A stretch of DNA of 64,000 nt from Verrucomicrobiales bacterium (GTDB lineage Bacteria > Verrucomicrobiota > Verrucomicrobiia > Verrucomicrobiales > DEV007): NCBI GenBank assembly GCA_029212615.1, contig JARGPJ010000003.1, positions 248,001 through 312,000 of the forward strand, given 5' to 3'. The position numbers were made by a program, and so were the translations under genes. The notes beneath the pieces are model-generated. The model made no database searches, was not told the origin of the DNA, and saw only the letters and a program-made list of their open reading frames with translations. Of the stretch, positions 1-8,810 are shown in pieces; positions within the stretch are counted from its first letter, which is position 1; every line of letters starts with the position of its first letter.

Positions 1-704
1 CAACGGGAGGATCCTCAAGCTCGGTGGGACGCGCCGTCTTTTCACAGGTGATTATCCCCGAGGCGAAAGTCGATACGATCCCGCCTTTCGAACTCACTTA
101 CTTTGATCCTGCCCGGGAAGAATATATCACCCTCGAAACACCGGAAATCCCGATCACGGTAAGTGCCGACTCGCACAATGAAGCGCCGACCACGATCGCC
201 TATCCTGCCGGGGGAAATGAAGCCGCTCCGCTCGAAACAGCCTCCAAACCCATTGCTCAATTTGATGACGTCCTCCATATCAGGACAACAACGCCACGTT
301 GGATGGCATCCACCGATCTGGAAAAGAACCCCATCTGGTTCTATCTCCTGCAAACCCTTCTCTCAGCCGGCTTTTTTACCATCCTCGGTGCAGGGATAGT
401 TCGCTGGTTCAGAGAACGCGAAGTGACGAGAGAGGGCCCCGTCCTCAGCTACCGCCAATCTCTCAAGCGCATCCCGAAAGAAGGCGCACCGAAGCGGGAA
501 TTCTATCATGCCGTTGCGACATCAATCAAACTCTGGGAGGCAGAGCATCCCGATGCGCCGGCCCCTGTTCTTGAAATCGTGAACCGAATCAACGACCGCT
601 GCGACACCGTTCTCTACAGCGGCACCTCAAAGAGTGATGGGCCGGTCTCGGCTCATGACGTCAGCGAAGTGCTTCCCATCCTCCAAAAGCTAACTCGAAA
701 GTGA
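1..704 (+). CDS. batD: BatD-family protein, C-terminal part (5' end outside window)
   Basis: The reading frame is open from the first bases, so this is the 3' part of a longer gene; the GTG at 24 is internal, not a start. The visible ~230 residues begin with a beta-rich stretch (FSQVIIPEAKVDTIPPFELT) that fits the last beta domain of BatD. They then have one transmembrane segment (about WFYLLQTLLSAGFFTILGAG) and a cytoplasmic tail with RWFREREV and a helical end. BatD proteins are exported proteins of the Bacteroides aerotolerance (Bat) locus; their molecular role is unsettled. The stop overlaps the start of the following TPR gene (GTGA, 4 bp), which is typical of the batD-batE order. Family assignment rests on this layout and context. 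Confidence 0.7.
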   Translation, partial: TGGSSSSVGRAVFSQVIIPEAKVDTIPPFELTYFDPAREEYITLETPEIPITVSADSHNEAPTTIAYPAGGNEAAPLETASKPIAQFDDVLHIRTTTPRWMASTDLEKNPIWFYLLQTLLSAGFFTILGAGIVRWFREREVTREGPVLSYRQSLKRIPKEGAPKREFYHAVATSIKLWEAEHPDAPAPVLEIVNRINDRCDTVLYSGTSKSDGPVSAHDVSEVLPILQKLTRK

Positions 705-1483
705 AAACCCCTTTCTCCATCGCACAGATTCTCGTCACTCTTGCGGTCTCAGCAGCATCACTCACCATCGGCGCTGAAGATTCCAATGAGCTCTTTACCT
801 CTGCAAATACAGCGTTTGAAAGTGGGGATTACGGGAAAGCGGCACGCAACTATGAGCGTCTCGTCGAAGACGGGCTCATCTCTTCGACACTCTATTATAA
901 CCTCGGGACAACCGCTTTCCGTCTCGAAAAGCCAGGAGAAGCGGTGCTCTGGTACCGCCGCGCCGGACTGATCGAGTCAGGAGCTCCCGAAGTCACCCAG
1001 AACCTGGAGTATCTCCGCACCAAGCTCGGGTTTCTGGAATTTGCCGAGACCGACCTTGACCGCTTTTTAAGAACCCTTCCTCCGGAAACGGGACGGTGGA
1101 TCGGCTCCGTGCTCCTCTGGGGCGGAGCCTTCGCGCTGGCTGCAACCTTCTGTATCCCCCGGCTTCGAAAGCAACGAACTGCCTTCCTCACTCTCGGTAT
1201 TATCCTCGTGGTGTCCGGCTATGCCGCGCTTCGCCTGAACCAATACACCGGGGAACAACTCGCTCCGGAAAACTTTGCAACCGTGACCTCGGCAAACACA
1301 AAGGCGCTCACCGCACCTGCGCCAGGCGCTAAAACCGTTATCGACTTGCCGCCGGGATCAGAAGTGCGCATCATCCAGGCATCCGGCCCTTGGCGCTACG
1401 TCGATATTCCCGGTGAACTCAGAGGCTGGGTAAGGGCCGAAGAGATCACCCCCGTCTGGCCCGTCCCCCCCCAAAAATCATGA
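701..1483 (+). CDS. batE: BatE-like TPR and SH3-domain membrane protein
   Basis: 260 residues. The order is a signal peptide (MKTPFSIAQILVTLAVSAAS), a TPR region at about 28-110 (SANTAFESGDYGKAARNYER and LYYNLGTTAFRLEKPGEAVL), two transmembrane segments near 135-180, and a C-terminal bacterial SH3-like domain ending in RGWVRAEEITPVWP. This is the usual BatE architecture. The GTG start at 701 overlaps the stop of the BatD gene, so the two are translationally coupled. The 3' end runs through a C8 tract and its stop overlaps the next ATG (ATGA). The exact role of BatE is not known; a periplasmic partner of the BatA-D complex is inferred from the family. Confidence 0.75.
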   Translation: MKTPFSIAQILVTLAVSAASLTIGAEDSNELFTSANTAFESGDYGKAARNYERLVEDGLISSTLYYNLGTTAFRLEKPGEAVLWYRRAGLIESGAPEVTQNLEYLRTKLGFLEFAETDLDRFLRTLPPETGRWIGSVLLWGGAFALAATFCIPRLRKQRTAFLTLGIILVVSGYAALRLNQYTGEQLAPENFATVTSANTKALTAPAPGAKTVIDLPPGSEVRIIQASGPWRYVDIPGELRGWVRAEEITPVWPVPPQKS

Positions 1484-2448
1484 TCCGTTTTTCCCTTTTT
1501 CTTCTCCTGGCTGCTATCTCCTCGCTTCAAGCCGCTCCCGGGGAACGTCTCGTCATCGGCGCTGAAGCGAAGAAAGGACTCGCGATCATTGATCCTGCTG
1601 ACGGAAACAAAGTTCTCTGGCATCACCCTATTCAGCAGGTACATATTCTCCACCTCCTTCCGAACGACAATCTCCTGACACAGGATGGATGGCCGCTCGT
1701 GAAAGAGTTCGATCTCGAAAAGAATACCGTCTGGTCCTACGACGCGATGAAACAGAATCGCGACGACGGTCTCCCAAGAATTGAAGTTCACGCTGCACAA
1801 CGCCTTTCCGACGGAAGGACAATGGTTGTTGAGTCAGGATCAAGCCGGCTTCTCGAAGTCGACCGGGACGGGAAAATTTTGAAACAGTTTCCCCTCCTCG
1901 TCTCAACGCCCAATGCCCACTCTGATACCCGTCAGGTTCACCGGCTGGAGAACGGGCACTACCTTGTCGCCCACGAAGCTGACGAAACCGTCAAAGAATA
2001 TGACACCGATGGCAACGTCATCTGGGACTACCCCGTTCCTCTTTTCGGAAAGGAACCTGCCAAAGGACACGGACCGGACGCCTTCGGAGGGAAATGCTTT
2101 TCCGCCATCAAAGCGGGAAACGGAAACTACCTCATCACCACCGGCAACGGTCACAGCGTGCTCGAAGTCACTCCGGAAAAGGAGATCGTCTGGAAGCTCG
2201 AGCAAAACGACCTCAAGGGCATCACCCTTGCCTGGGTCACAACGATCGAGGAGCGTGAGAACGGAAATCTCATGATCGGCAATTGTCACGCCGGCCCGGA
2301 GAACCCTCAACTCATCGAAATCACTCGCGACAAGGAAGTTGTCTGGTCTTTTCATGACTTCGAAACTTTCGGAAATGCACTCGCTAATACGATTGTTATC
2401 GACGGGGAAAGAGCGAAAGCTCTGAGGGAAAAACTCTCTGCCCTCTAA
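1480..2448 (+). CDS. Secreted beta-propeller protein (PQQ-like repeats)
   Basis: 322 residues with a cleavable signal peptide (MIRFSLFLLLAAISSLQAAP). The mature part is a series of blades with the pattern 'D-x-x-G-x-x-x-W-x-Y': DPADGNKVLWHH, DLEKNTVWSYD, DRDGKILKQFP, DTDGNVIWDYP, TPEKEIVWKLEQ and TRDKEVVWSFHD. This resembles PQQ-binding-like or arylsulfotransferase-type propellers. Such proteins are common periplasmic or secreted proteins in this phylum, and the substrate cannot be read from sequence. It starts inside the stop of the BatE-like gene (ATGA overlap) and is therefore co-transcribed with it. No catalytic motif was recognised. Confidence 0.65.
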   Translation: MIRFSLFLLLAAISSLQAAPGERLVIGAEAKKGLAIIDPADGNKVLWHHPIQQVHILHLLPNDNLLTQDGWPLVKEFDLEKNTVWSYDAMKQNRDDGLPRIEVHAAQRLSDGRTMVVESGSSRLLEVDRDGKILKQFPLLVSTPNAHSDTRQVHRLENGHYLVAHEADETVKEYDTDGNVIWDYPVPLFGKEPAKGHGPDAFGGKCFSAIKAGNGNYLITTGNGHSVLEVTPEKEIVWKLEQNDLKGITLAWVTTIEERENGNLMIGNCHAGPENPQLIEITRDKEVVWSFHDFETFGNALANTIVIDGERAKALREKLSAL

Positions 2449-2457
2449 GCTGTTTCC

Positions 2458-3687
2458 ATGTCCTCCCGCCGCGCCGCCCTCGAAGCCCTCCATGAATGGG
2501 AGAATACCTCCTCCTACGCCGAAGATATCCTCGCTGATGTCGCCGGACACTACAAACTGACGGGCCCGAACCGGGCCCTTGCGGTCGAAATTCTCTACGG
2601 GACAATTCGAAACCTCTATTTGCTCGATGAGATTATCGACGAACTGAGGCGCGGAAGCATCAAGCCGGAGACGCAGAACCTTCTCCGCATCGGACTCTTT
2701 CAGATCTTTCTTTCAGGAATCGCGGATCATGCCGCGGTCAATGAAACCGTCAATCTCTCCCGGAAGCACGAGCGGGGCCTCGTCAATGCCATCCTTCGCA
2801 ATGCACTCCGCCGACGTGAGGAATTCGAAGCCGCGATCGCCTCCTGGCCCCTCGAAGATCGATATTCTCATCCACAGTTCCTCATTGATCGCTGGGAAGC
2901 CCAACATGGCAAAGAGGCGGCGGCAGCCTTTTGCGAATGGAACAATCAGCCTCCGACCAACTTCGCCCGTCTCAACCGGCTCGCCGCCGATCAGGAAGGA
3001 CTCAAGAGAGTTGAGTCAGAGATCGAACCCTGTCTAATCGGAGAGAGTCACCCTGACTTTTTCAACTTCGAAGGAGCTCCGGATCGTGACTGGATCGATG
3101 AAGGTCTCATCTACGTCCAGGACCCCAGCACTTCTCTTTCCTGCCGACTCCTCGACCCGAAGCCCGGCGAACGCATTCTCGATGCCTGCGGGGCTCCGGG
3201 TGGAAAAGCCGCCTACCTCGCGGCCTTGAGCGGGGACCCTTCCGAACTCACCGTAACCGATAGCTCTGAAAAACGGCTGACCCGGACCCGTGATAATCTG
3301 GAACGTCTCGGTGCCGGCGACGCTCACCTGCAAAAAGTTGATTGGAACAGCAGCTCACTGAGCGCTGATGACTTCGAGCCTTTCGATGCCATTCTTCTCG
3401 ATGTCCCCTGCTCGAACTCAGGGGTGATCCGCCGGCGCGTCGATGTGCGTTGGCGGCTTCAGCCCGATGACTTCGGCCGTCAGGCCGCGGTTCAGAAAGA
3501 ACTGCTCAAAAACACGATCCCCTTTCTGAAGCCGGGAGGACGAATCGTTTACAGCACCTGCTCGATCGATCAGGAGGAGAATGAACAAGTCATCGAAGCC
3601 TCAGGGCTACAGATTGAGAAGACAATCAGCTCACTCCCCTGGCGCGATCAGTTTGACGGCGCTTTTGCCGCACTTCTCCGAAGATAG
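2458..3687 (+). CDS. rsmB: 16S rRNA (cytosine-5) methyltransferase RsmB
   Basis: 409 residues, close to the E. coli RsmB length (429). An N-terminal NusB-like RNA-binding domain (about 1-130, with RALAVEILYGTIRN and HAAVNETVNLSRKH) precedes a Rossmann methyltransferase domain. SAM motif I is DACGAPGGK (from residue 242), motif IV is DVPCSNSGV (Cys318) and motif VI is YSTCSIDQEE (Cys368). The two cysteines are the pair used by RNA m5C methyltransferases, and the enzyme methylates C967 of 16S rRNA. The gene begins 9 bp after the preceding stop, without a visible Shine-Dalgarno sequence. Assignment to RsmB rather than another RsmB/Nop family member is based on the NusB-like N-terminus. Confidence 0.9.
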   Translation: MSSRRAALEALHEWENTSSYAEDILADVAGHYKLTGPNRALAVEILYGTIRNLYLLDEIIDELRRGSIKPETQNLLRIGLFQIFLSGIADHAAVNETVNLSRKHERGLVNAILRNALRRREEFEAAIASWPLEDRYSHPQFLIDRWEAQHGKEAAAAFCEWNNQPPTNFARLNRLAADQEGLKRVESEIEPCLIGESHPDFFNFEGAPDRDWIDEGLIYVQDPSTSLSCRLLDPKPGERILDACGAPGGKAAYLAALSGDPSELTVTDSSEKRLTRTRDNLERLGAGDAHLQKVDWNSSSLSADDFEPFDAILLDVPCSNSGVIRRRVDVRWRLQPDDFGRQAAVQKELLKNTIPFLKPGGRIVYSTCSIDQEENEQVIEASGLQIEKTISSLPWRDQFDGAFAALLRR

Positions 3688-3740
3688 AATCAGTGGTCCC
3701 GCTACTTGCGCGATTCATTCTTTTCGGGTAGAAACTTCAC

Positions 3741-5186
3741 ATGTTCCGTTCCCTTGTCACTTTCATCGCGGTGATCCTTTTCGCCTTCGTGGTCGTCCTG
3801 CTCTGGAGTGGCAGCCAGGAGTTAACCTTCAAGCGGGTTGCCATGGATGGAGATCGCTCCACTCAGGCAGTGATTGCTGACTTTCAACGAAAACAAATGG
3901 AGGCGGCAATGGCCTCCTCAGCTCCAACTGAAACAACACAGATGGAGGCTCCCAAAGCATCCAGCAGTGGAGACGGCCCTCCCGTGGTCGTCTGGATCAG
4001 TATTCCCGGCTTTCGAGGTGACTACGTCGAAAAATCCGAGACTCCTTTCTTCGACGAACTGATCAGCAAGGGCGGCGGCACGAACAAAATGCGCCCTTCC
4101 TTCCCCTGCCTTACTTTCCCGGCCCATGCGACAATGGCGACCGGCGTTCCCGCCTCAACACACGGCATCGTTGCCGACCAGCTTCGAACAGCCCCCGGTG
4201 AAGTCATCAGTGAGCCGACAGACTCTGCTTTGCTGGAAGCCGAACCGATCTGGACCAGCGCAACCCGACAAGGGATCAAGACGCTGGTCCACGACTGGCC
4301 GCTTTCTCAGAACCAGAGCGGAGACCACCCCGCCGCATACTTTCTTGAGTCATTTGACGCGGAAGCAAATGATGCAACCCGTCTCAACACCGCACTCGAA
4401 GCCTGGCGTGGATCCGTTTCCGAAGGAACGGAACCCGCCGCGGACGGAAGCGACCACCTTCGCCTCGTCATGCTTCGCCTCAACGATATTTACAAGGCGG
4501 GCCTCACCCATGGCCCCCGCTCTGACGATACCTATGCCGTGATAGGTGAAACGGACAAAGCGTTGAAAGCGTTTTTCGATACCGTTCAGTCCGAGTGGGA
4601 AACCCTCGCGCCTCCCGCCGCCAACCTCGTAGTCTTTATCACCACCGATCACGGAATGGCCGAGCTGGACAAGAATGTGAACATTGCCCAGCTCCTCGGT
4701 GAGGAAATGATGGCGAACGCTGATATTGTTGCTCACGACGCGATCGCAAATCTCTACTTCAAAGACCTTCCCGAATCCGAAGGTGAGAAACAAATCTTCA
4801 CGGATAAATTCGACGGCGAACTCAGCAAGCGAATCTATTTCCGAACAATCAAAAAAGAGGAGATCCCCGAAGAATGGAGTTATGCCCACGAGCGCACCGG
4901 CGACCGTGTCCTCGTTCTCAAAACCGGTTATGCCTTTGCCGAGGAAACCTCCGACGAACCCGTCTTTGACCCTTCCGAAGGCCCCGGGTATTTTGGCTCA
5001 TACGGCTACCCCGTCGAAGAATCGATCCGAATGTCAGGACAGGTCATTCTCGGAGGAATCCCAAACTCCCCTCTCAACGGCGAACTGGGTGAAATCAGTC
5101 AGCTCACCTTTCATGCGACCGTCAGCAAGATCCTCGGAATTGAGCCGGCTGAAGGCGCCTCCACCGAGACGCTCGATGTGAAGTAG
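3741..5186 (+). CDS. Membrane-anchored alkaline-phosphatase-superfamily (NPP-type) protein
   Basis: 481 residues with an N-terminal membrane anchor (MFRSLVTFIAVILFAFVVVL). The catalytic domain begins near residue 85. The nucleophile block PSFPCLTFPAHATMATG matches the NPP/phosphodiesterase pattern, with Thr in LTFP, and the metal-binding DHG motif is in FITTDHGMAEL. LTHGPRSDD corresponds to the GH-x-GP region. The usual first metal-binding Asp (FDGFR in the family) is replaced: the sequence reads WISIPGFRGDY. The enzyme may therefore be impaired, or may use the Asp of GDY. Family members hydrolyse phosphodiesters or pyrophosphates outside the cytoplasm. The gene stands alone after rsmB and converges with the next operon. 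Confidence 0.75.
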   Translation: MFRSLVTFIAVILFAFVVVLLWSGSQELTFKRVAMDGDRSTQAVIADFQRKQMEAAMASSAPTETTQMEAPKASSSGDGPPVVVWISIPGFRGDYVEKSETPFFDELISKGGGTNKMRPSFPCLTFPAHATMATGVPASTHGIVADQLRTAPGEVISEPTDSALLEAEPIWTSATRQGIKTLVHDWPLSQNQSGDHPAAYFLESFDAEANDATRLNTALEAWRGSVSEGTEPAADGSDHLRLVMLRLNDIYKAGLTHGPRSDDTYAVIGETDKALKAFFDTVQSEWETLAPPAANLVVFITTDHGMAELDKNVNIAQLLGEEMMANADIVAHDAIANLYFKDLPESEGEKQIFTDKFDGELSKRIYFRTIKKEEIPEEWSYAHERTGDRVLVLKTGYAFAEETSDEPVFDPSEGPGYFGSYGYPVEESIRMSGQVILGGIPNSPLNGELGEISQLTFHATVSKILGIEPAEGASTETLDVK

Positions 5187-5221
5187 AAAGCATTTCTACA
5201 AAATCCAGTTCTTTCCCCCCG

Positions 5222-5650
5222 CTACCGGGTCTGAGCTTTCGGTAAAACGCCGATCTCGTATTTCCACCAGATCGCAATTCCCGTCGCGAGCAGAATGATA
5301 TTCTGAACAATCTTAACCGGATAATTCAGCTCCTCATTCTGTCCGAAACAACCACAGGAAATATCGAGTCCCCGCGCCCAGGAAACAGCGATAGCCAAGG
5401 TAAAAACAAGAAGGCTGGTAACAAGCAAAAAAGATCCGCCCTTCACAAAACGGTCAAGCATCACCGCAATACCGGCGATCACCTCAACCCATGGCACGAA
5501 AAGAGCCATTGCCGGAGCGATAGGGTCACCAATGAGGCGAAAATTTCTAACCGCGTCAGCAAAAGAGATCGGATCTTTCAGCTTCATGATCCCGCTGAAG
5601 ATGAAAAGAGCTCCAAACACAAGACGGAGCATGAACCAGAAGCTCTTCAT
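5222..5650 (-). CDS. MauE/DoxX-type redox-associated membrane protein
   Basis: 142 residues with four transmembrane segments (about 5-22, 47-64, 72-92 and 113-130). The N-terminus LRLVFGALFIFSGIMKLKDP and the conserved ISCGCFGQ motif are those of MauE/DoxX-like proteins, which are thought to support thiol-redox or electron-transfer steps. Its start overlaps the stop of the glycolate-oxidase-type iron-sulfur gene by 4 bp (ATGA), so it is the last gene of that operon. A supporting role for the upstream dehydrogenase is inferred from this coupling and not shown. Confidence 0.8.
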   Translation of the reverse strand: MKSFWFMLRLVFGALFIFSGIMKLKDPISFADAVRNFRLIGDPIAPAMALFVPWVEVIAGIAVMLDRFVKGGSFLLVTSLLVFTLAIAVSWARGLDISCGCFGQNEELNYPVKIVQNIILLATGIAIWWKYEIGVLPKAQTR

Positions 5651-6960
5651 GACTGTTTTTCCTTACGATAAGCCTCCGCAAGTAGACGGACAGGATGAAT
5701 CACTTCAGCTGAGTCTCCGAGCCCGTTCTGGATCTGGAGATGGCAACCGGGATTCGAGGTCACCACCTGTGAAGCGCCCGTCTTCTCAATACAGGCAACC
5801 TTCTCTTTCTGGAGCTTTCCAGCCTGATCCGGTTGGGTGATATTGTAAATTCCGGCACTGCCACAGCAATGAGTCGCGTTCTCCAACTCCACCATTTCCA
5901 GGCCGGGAATCGAAGATAAAACCTCGCGAGGCTGACTCGATATACCCTGCCCATGACAGAGATGACAAGCTTCATGATAAGTCGTCTTTACCGCTTCATC
6001 ACTTACTCCTGAAGGCTTGCGAAAATCAATCTCAACAAGCCATTCCGAAATATCCTTTACCTTCCGGTCCCACTCTGCGGCCCGGTCCGCATACGCAGGA
6101 TCTTTCTTCAGGAGATTCGAAAAGTGCTTGAGGTGAGAGCCACACCCTGCCGCGTTGGTGATAATGGCATCGAGCGAGGAGAGATCGAATCGATCAAGGA
6201 GCGCTCGCGCGCGGTCCGCCGCCTGGTCGAGATCCCCATTGTGCGCGTGAAGTGATCCGCAGCAGCCCTGGGAACGGGGCGTCGTCACTTCACAGCCATT
6301 CTCCAGCAGGACATCCGCAGTGGCGCGGTTCACATCAGGGAACACAAGATCCTGTACACACCCGGTGAGTAGCCCGACACGATACTTCACTTCAGCAGGA
6401 TCTTCCTGCTCGCGAATCAACTCATCCGAAAAATGACGCTGAATCACGGGCGTGCTCGGCTCCAGCTCACGCAAATTCTTCGGCGCAAGCCAGAGGACAC
6501 CGCTCTTCCTGACCAGCCAGCAGACACCGCTGACCTGGTAAAGCCAGAGAAGCCGACCCATAGCTTTCAACATCCAGTGTTTTGAGAAGAGCTGATTCAG
6601 GGTCAGCCAACGCCAGAAGCGGCGCTCGGGATTAAAGAGGACTCCATGATATTCCACTTCAGCACGGGCATTCTCAAAAAGCTCAGGATAGTTCACCCCG
6701 GCCGGACAAGCCGTCGTGCAGGCAAGGCAACCGAGGCAATAATACATTTCCTCGCCAAAGGCTTTCGTGACGGAAAGATCTCCATCAGCGATGGAGCGCA
6801 TCAGCGCGATACGGCCACGCGGGCTGTTTCGCTCCTTCTTCGTCTCAAGATATGTCGGACAACTCGGCAAACACATTCCACAATGCATGCACTGCTGCAC
6901 GACCGAGTAATCGAGATCGCCCATGTATTTGAGTGGTGCCACCGCCTTTTTACCGCTCAT
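5647..6960 (-). CDS. glcF: Glycolate oxidase iron-sulfur subunit GlcF-like
   Basis: 437 residues. Two [4Fe-4S] ferredoxin motifs lie at the N-terminus (CMHCGMCLPSCP and CLGCLACTTACPAG). They are followed by two CCG domains with GCCGSLHAHNG and HCCGSAGIYN. This is the GlcF/LutA-type layout, in which the subunit passes electrons from the FAD subunit to the membrane chain. It lies between the FAD-linked oxidase gene and a MauE/DoxX gene, with 4-bp overlaps on both sides. The substrate is probably glycolate or another 2-hydroxy acid; lactate cannot be excluded. No glcE homologue is seen, so this is a two-subunit form. Confidence 0.88.
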   Translation of the reverse strand: MSGKKAVAPLKYMGDLDYSVVQQCMHCGMCLPSCPTYLETKKERNSPRGRIALMRSIADGDLSVTKAFGEEMYYCLGCLACTTACPAGVNYPELFENARAEVEYHGVLFNPERRFWRWLTLNQLFSKHWMLKAMGRLLWLYQVSGVCWLVRKSGVLWLAPKNLRELEPSTPVIQRHFSDELIREQEDPAEVKYRVGLLTGCVQDLVFPDVNRATADVLLENGCEVTTPRSQGCCGSLHAHNGDLDQAADRARALLDRFDLSSLDAIITNAAGCGSHLKHFSNLLKKDPAYADRAAEWDRKVKDISEWLVEIDFRKPSGVSDEAVKTTYHEACHLCHGQGISSQPREVLSSIPGLEMVELENATHCCGSAGIYNITQPDQAGKLQKEKVACIEKTGASQVVTSNPGCHLQIQNGLGDSAEVIHPVRLLAEAYRKEKQS

Positions 6961-8372
6961 GACTTTGCCTCCCCGGCAGGATCAAATATTTTACCGGGAT
7001 TCAGAATTCCCAGGGGATCGAGCGCCACCTTCACCTGCCGGAGGAGTGAAAAACTGGCCTCGGAAAACTGGCGGGGGAGAAACGGCTTCTTCGCCAAACC
7101 GACTCCATGCTCTCCCGTGATCGTCCCGCCAAGCTCAATCGTTTTGTCAATAATGTCAGAAAGCGCATGCTCAACCCGCTCCATCTCCTCCGTATCCGTT
7201 TCATCTGTAAGAATGGTAGGATGCACGTTCCCGTCTCCGAAATGACCAAATGTAGCAATATCGAGGTCGTATTTCCTACCTGTCTCCTCCACAAAGCTCA
7301 CGATTTCAACGAGTCGACTGCGCGGAACCGTGACGTCTTCCAGAATGGTCGTCGGACGAATCCTCGCCAGTGCTGAGAAAGCGGTCCGGCGCGCGCTCGC
7401 GAGCTTCGTGGCATGAGCCTCGTCCCTCGCTTTTTCAACGGTGATCGCTCCATTCGACTCAGCAATGGCGGCCATTGCATCAGCCTCTTCATCGACGACG
7501 GAAGGATGTCCATCTGTCTCCATCAGAACCACCGCCGCCGCTTCGGTAGGAAGTCCCACCTTAGCGTAATCCTCAACACAGCGACAAGTCTTGCGATCGA
7601 GGAATTCCAATGTGCACGGAATGATCTGTTTTTCGATAATCTCAGACACCGTTCTCGCCGCAGCCTCCATCGAATCGAAAGAAGCCAGCAAGGTCCTGCG
7701 GGCTTTTGGTCTCGGCACGAGCTTGAGAAGCACTTTGGTAATAATTCCCAGGGTTCCCTCTGATCCTACAAAGAGATCCTTCATCGAATAACCTGCTACA
7801 TCTTTAACGCATTTTGATCCCAGCCAGCAAACCTCCCCGGAAGGCAGAACAACCTCCATCCCCATCACATAGTCACGCGTCACGCCATATTTAAGACCGC
7901 GCAATCCACCGGAATTGTTTGCGACATTACCTCCGATCGTGGAAATTTTCATGGAACCGGGGTCGGGCGGATAAAAGAGGCCGAAAGGAGCAGCGGCATC
8001 ATCAATCGCCTTCGTAATGACGCCGGGCTGGCAAAGCATCGTTAGATTAGCGGGGTCAATCTCAAGGATTTCATCCAGATTGACGAGACACAGGACAATC
8101 CCCCCATCCACCGGAATGCTTCCACCCGATAACCCGGTTCCGGATCCGCGTGTGACAACAGGAATGTTTTCGGCCGCAGCCAAACTCACAATCGCGGCAA
8201 CGGCCTCTACGGTACGGGGAGTCACCACACATACCGCAGATTGCTTCAATGCGGCAGTTCCATCAAACCCGTAGGGAACCAGATCCTCCGGCTCAGTCAG
8301 CAAATCTTCTTTCCCGACGATGGACGAAAGTCGGGACACCAGGTTGCTACTCTCAATTCGATGTGATGCCAT
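6957..8372 (-). CDS. glcD: FAD-linked 2-hydroxyacid dehydrogenase GlcD-like
   Basis: 471 residues from ATG at 8372; a TTG 18 bp further upstream is also in frame. The FAD-binding-4 domain shows VVTRGSGTGLSGGSIPVDGG and DPGSMKISTIGGNVANNSGG. The C-terminal FAD-oxidase domain has GHFGDGNVHPTI and GTITGEHGVGLAKK. These identify a GlcD/LldD2-type flavoprotein that oxidises glycolate or D-lactate-like acids. It is the first gene of the glcD-glcF-mauE-like operon and its stop overlaps the glcF start by 4 bp. TATTGTATAC-type sequence just upstream of the ATG could be a -10 region. The substrate is inferred from family membership only. Confidence 0.88.
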   Translation of the reverse strand: MASHRIESSNLVSRLSSIVGKEDLLTEPEDLVPYGFDGTAALKQSAVCVVTPRTVEAVAAIVSLAAAENIPVVTRGSGTGLSGGSIPVDGGIVLCLVNLDEILEIDPANLTMLCQPGVITKAIDDAAAPFGLFYPPDPGSMKISTIGGNVANNSGGLRGLKYGVTRDYVMGMEVVLPSGEVCWLGSKCVKDVAGYSMKDLFVGSEGTLGIITKVLLKLVPRPKARRTLLASFDSMEAAARTVSEIIEKQIIPCTLEFLDRKTCRCVEDYAKVGLPTEAAAVVLMETDGHPSVVDEEADAMAAIAESNGAITVEKARDEAHATKLASARRTAFSALARIRPTTILEDVTVPRSRLVEIVSFVEETGRKYDLDIATFGHFGDGNVHPTILTDETDTEEMERVEHALSDIIDKTIELGGTITGEHGVGLAKKPFLPRQFSEASFSLLRQVKVALDPLGILNPGKIFDPAGEAKS

Positions 8373-8693
8373 AGAGGGCACTGTATACAATACGATTAGA
8401 ATCCCGCAAACACCGGTTCAATGAAATCATCCCTGAACAGCTCCCTCTTTTTTCGCCCTGCTCATGCTCCTCCGCCAAGTTCTGAGGTGAAATCAGCAGG
8501 AGAAAGGTCCTCGAACTCTCAATCGCCCTGCGTTCCACCTATTCAGGCAACGAGCCAACACCCTAAAAACCAATTACTTAACAATATTTATAAACAGTAA
8601 AGCAAACAACCTCACCTTGAACGTAGAAGCGATAATTCCAATGCATTGAAATTATCCTCACGCCCCCTATCGCAATTTTCACTTGAGCGGGCG

Positions 8694-8711
8694 ACCAATC
8701 AATCGATTGGT
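8694..8711. promoter_or_regulatory. Palindromic operator candidate upstream of cysJ-like gene
   Basis: ACCAATC-AATC-GATTGGT is a perfect 7-bp inverted repeat with a 4-bp spacer, 60-75 bp upstream of the predicted -35 box of the cysJ-like gene. The symmetry and position suit a dimeric regulator. The regulator is unknown. Confidence 0.4.
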
Positions 8712-8769
8712 TTCCCTCGTTGACTGCTGTTCGTATCTGAACATTGGAACGGCGCACTTCATGCTCTAT

Positions 8770-8797
8770 TTGACCAACGCCAATCGTGCGCTATAAC
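8770..8797 (+). promoter_or_regulatory. Sigma70-type promoter of the cysJ-like gene
   Basis: TTGACC (8770-8775) and TATAAC (8792-8797) are separated by 16 bp, giving good -35 and -10 matches. The expected transcription start near 8804 is only about 7 nt before the ATG at 8811, and there is no Shine-Dalgarno sequence, so the message would be nearly leaderless. Confidence 0.55.
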
Positions 8798-8810
8798 TCC
8801 ACCCCGACCT

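Larger units (their letters stand above)
8373..8810. other. Divergent intergenic region between glcD and the cysJ-like gene
   Basis: About 440 bp without a convincing gene. The glcD-proximal half is pyrimidine-rich. The middle (8575-8650) is AT-rich. The cysJ-proximal part holds an inverted repeat at 8694-8711 and a good promoter at 8770-8797, described separately. A short open frame on the minus strand (8353-8538) has no family features and was not called. Confidence 0.6.

Noticed and set aside
5183-5199. Hairpin GTAGAAA-GCA-TTTCTAC between convergent genes
   Set aside because: It overlaps a stop codon and has no T run on either strand; too weak for a terminator.
8353-8538. A 61-codon minus-strand open frame in the glcD-cysJ gap
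   Set aside because: It overlaps glcD and has low-complexity sequence without family features.
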